From the NCBI RefSeq assembly GCF_008831285.2, contig NC_045138.2, positions 7,095,205-7,159,204 of the forward strand: 64,000 bases of DNA, given 5' to 3'. The translations under genes and the position numbers were made by a program. The stretch is from Nymphaea colorata. Its lineage: Eukaryota > Streptophyta > Magnoliopsida > Nymphaeales > Nymphaeaceae. The notes beneath the pieces are model-generated. The model did not search any database and was not told where the DNA came from. It saw only the letters and a list, made by a program, of their open reading frames with translations. Shown piece after piece: positions 61,197 through 64,000 of this stretch; the first letter of the stretch is position 1, and the number at the start of each line of letters is the position of its first letter.

Positions 61197-61758
61197 ATTG
61201 CTCTAAATGAGCTTGAGAAACAATCGTTGGTTTCAACCTTCTGTCTAGTTCATGTTTGAATTCTGGCGTATGCCTGAGAAGTGTCCAAAATCGCTGAACA
61301 GAGGAAATACCGACTGTCCAGCGGCTCTTTAATCCACCGGCGTGATCAGATCCGGCCACAGGAGACGTCGAGCAAGAGGTAATCAGATTTCCAGGTGTTT
61401 GTAAATCATTCTTGCCCATTTTCAAAATTTTTGAAGGTTGCTCGAGTGAGCGCCTGAAATTTGAAGGTCTGACTTAGTGTTCTAGAGGTTCTGCAACAAA
61501 CAACAGGGGATCTCCATCACATCCTCTTTCCTGCCACAAGAGCCATCAAGCAAGAGCTCATCCGATTTCCAGGTGCCTGGAAATCATTCTTCTGCTAACT
61601 TGATTTTTTGGACCTTGCGTTGAGGAGATACAGATTTTTCTTTAGCAACCAGTTTTCTGGCCTTATTTGCAATCCAGCCTTCATTATCTGAAACAAAGGA
61701 GTTCGACTGAGAACTTGCTCCTTGCTGTGTATTATCTTCCTCTTTCTATTACTTATCT

Positions 61759-64000
61759 ATGGCGTCTGCCTCCAGCTTAGTGTCTATCAAGCTGAACAAA
61801 GACAATTATCTTCTCTGGCATGGTCAAATTCAAACGGTAATGCGCTCCCAAGGACTCATGAAATACGTCGATGGATCACTGCTTGCCCCATCACAATCCA
61901 TAGAAGCAGCAAATCGAATCGAAGAAAATCCAGCGTACGAATCTTGGCATCGCTCCGATCAGCTAGCTTTGAGTTGGATAATGGCGACGGTTTCGGAACA
62001 GGTGCTCGGCCAAATTCTTCATGTTGAAACTGCTCACGAAGCTTGGGTCGAATTGGAAAGATCTTATGGTACGCATACTCCTCTCCGTATCATGATGCTG
62101 AAGAAGGAGTTAAACTTTATCAAAAAGGACGGTGGTGACATGGTTTCCTACTTGGATCATGTGAAATCTCTTGCCAATACCCTTGCCACTGCTGGTCATC
62201 CGATCTCGACACCAGATTTAATTCAGATTACGTTGAATGGGCTTCCTGAAGAATATGAGAGCCTAGTCACATCTGTAACCACCAGTGCCACCATTGAAAA
62301 GCTCACTTTCAATGGTTTATACGACTTGCTGCTCAACCAAGAAAAGAGAATCCAGATTCTCAAGTCAAAAAGGTCTGTATCTACTACATCTGAAAATACA
62401 CATGTTGCGTTTATGGCCTACAGGGGACGAGGGAGAAATACTTATCGTGGAAGAAGAGGAGGTCGTTTTCAAAATCAAGGACGATTGGTACATCCTCTGA
62501 ATGCTGATCGCTTTCAAAATCTAGGACGATCAGTCCAATTTTATCCTCCTAATGCTGATAACAATGGTGGACAAAACAAAACAAAGTCAAGCGTTGAATG
62601 TCAATATTGTGGAAGGAAAGGACACATTGCAAGGAACTGTTGGGATGTCCCTAAAGCGTTCTCTGCCATGATGCTTGAAGAAGCCAATGACGAAACATGG
62701 TATCCCGACACTGGAGCAACAAATCATGTCACCATGGATGACTCCCAGATGACCGAAAAACAAGTCTTCCAAGGAGGCGAAGGTATAATTGTAGGCAATG
62801 GTTCTTCTATTCCAATTTCTTATGTTGGGAATATGGTGATCCAATCTAACGGTAGAGATCTTAAGCTTCGCCGAGTTCTTCATGCACCTCATATTACCAA
62901 AAACTTACTATCAGTAAGTCAATTTACATTAGACAACAACTGTACTTTTGAGTTTACTCCTTTTGGATTCTGTGTGAAGGATCTTCGGACAAGCAAAGTA
63001 CTGGTTCAAGGATCGAGGACACGAGTAGGCCTGTATGAGATTAAGCCACCAAGAAAGGAAGTGTTACTAGCAGATAAAAGCCAGCGTCCTACATCGTTTG
63101 ACACATGGCACCAACGGCTAGGACACACAAATAAAAGAACAATAGGAATTCTTCGTTCTAAAGGTTTTATTCAGTTCTCAAATAAAGAAGATGGAGTCTG
63201 TGAAGGATGTCTTATTGGAAAAGCTCACAAACTACCTTTCAAACCAGCCCTGCACAAAACGACTCGTCCTCTAGAGCTCCTTCATGCTGATGTCTGGGGT
63301 CCATCTCCATGTGAGTCAAGAGAAAATTTCAGTTACTATTTACTTTTAGTAGATGATTACTCTCGTTTTGACTGGTTGTTTCCCCTCAAGCACAAGTCAG
63401 ATGTGTTCAAAATGTTTGTTGATTTCAAATCTATTGTTGAGAATCAGCTGCAAGAAAAAATTAAGATTCTCCAATCAGATAATGGAGGAGAATTCATTAG
63501 CACTCAACTTGAAACTTTTCTAACCGAGCATGGCATCTTCCATCAGTTTTCCTGCCCATACACACCCGAACAAAATGGGTTAGTTGAAAGAAAGCACAGA
63601 CATGTTGTAGAAATGAGACTTTGTATGCTTAATTGGTCCAAGATGCCATCTCGTTTTTGGGTAGGTGCTTTTCAAACAGCAGTATTTATTATAAATAGGC
63701 TCCCTAGAAAACATGGCAGCCAACAGACACCATATGAGATCTTGTTCAAACATAGACCGGACTACTCGCTGTTTCAAATTTTTGGTGCAAGATGTTACCC
63801 TGTGTTAATAGCCTATACTCAAGACAAGTTGGAGCCGAAGACTAAGGCATGTGTTTTAATTGGATATGGCGTCAAACACAAGGGTTATATGTGCTTTGAA
63901 CCCAAAGAGAAGAAGATTTATATTAGTCGACATGTTTTCTTTAACGAGAGAAAACTTGGCTTCCAAGGATTAGAAATGGACAGCAGTCATAATCCTACCA
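61759..64000 (+). mobile_element. Ty1/copia retrotransposon, gag-protease-integrase ORF, runs off the window
   Basis: One frame is open for 747 codons from ATG at 61,759 to the window end. In order: a copia gag segment (NYLLWHGQIQTVMRSQ onward); a CCHC zinc knuckle CQYCGRKGHIARNC (281-294); the protease motif DTGA (D317) in WYPDTGATNHVT; the GAG-pre-integrase segment WHQRLGH (450-456) with CEGC (481-484); and the integrase catalytic residues D511 (LHADVWGP), D574 (SDNGGEF) and E610 (NGLVERKH), spaced D-X35-E. The protease-integrase order before reverse transcriptase marks Ty1/copia. RT, RNase H and the 3' LTR lie beyond the window. No stop or frameshift is visible, so this part looks young. 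Confidence 0.95.

Overview
This is a window of flowering-plant nuclear genomic DNA. The evidence is GT-AG spliced genes, plant-specific protein families (a DUF688-type protein, a chloroplast-type cystathionine beta-lyase, a plant BCS1-like AAA-ATPase), a Ty1/copia element with a tRNA-iMet-type primer site, FAR1/MULE sequence, and many hAT-, PIF/Harbinger- and SINE-like repeats with very long (TA)n tracts. Genes are sparse: three convincing host genes in 64 kb. The AAA-ATPase CDS is intronless and GC-rich inside AT-rich flanks, but I cannot name the species.

Layout. 1-13.6 kb is gene-poor: (TA)n microsatellites, SINE-like remnants (mostly minus strand), hAT/Tip100-like miniature elements and G+C-rich 'GGCCCGG' and 'GCTCGAG' elements. 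14.07-14.67 kb (minus) is a DUF688-type gene with a nearby TATA box. 15-26 kb is again repeat-rich and includes a 150-bp pure (TA)n tract. 26.1-32.3 kb is an unusual block: arrays of a GAGATAA-containing repeat, a nearly perfect 133-bp-arm inverted repeat, and a frameshifted FAR1/FHY3-MULE transposase pseudogene with repeat arrays on both sides.

34.3-44.24 kb (plus) is a complete 13-exon cystathionine beta-lyase gene (461 aa predicted), the enzyme that makes homocysteine on the way to methionine. Its 3.1-kb intron 7 has a GC-AG splice pattern and holds a 1,496-bp PIF/Harbinger-type element with a TAA target duplication. That element carries, on the opposite strand, two adjoining exons of a RanBP1-like gene with the intron between them, so it has captured host gene sequence.

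44.5-56.3 kb holds a possible LINE remnant, a 735-bp hAT element with a perfect 8-bp target duplication (45,934-46,668), tandem and dispersed repeats, and a hAT-like element containing a 332-bp tandem repeat. 56.43-58.0 kb (plus) is the intact AAA-ATPase gene. 60.8-64 kb (plus) is the 5' part of a Ty1/copia retrotransposon whose gag-protease-integrase ORF is open to the window edge. The host genes do not form a functional cluster.
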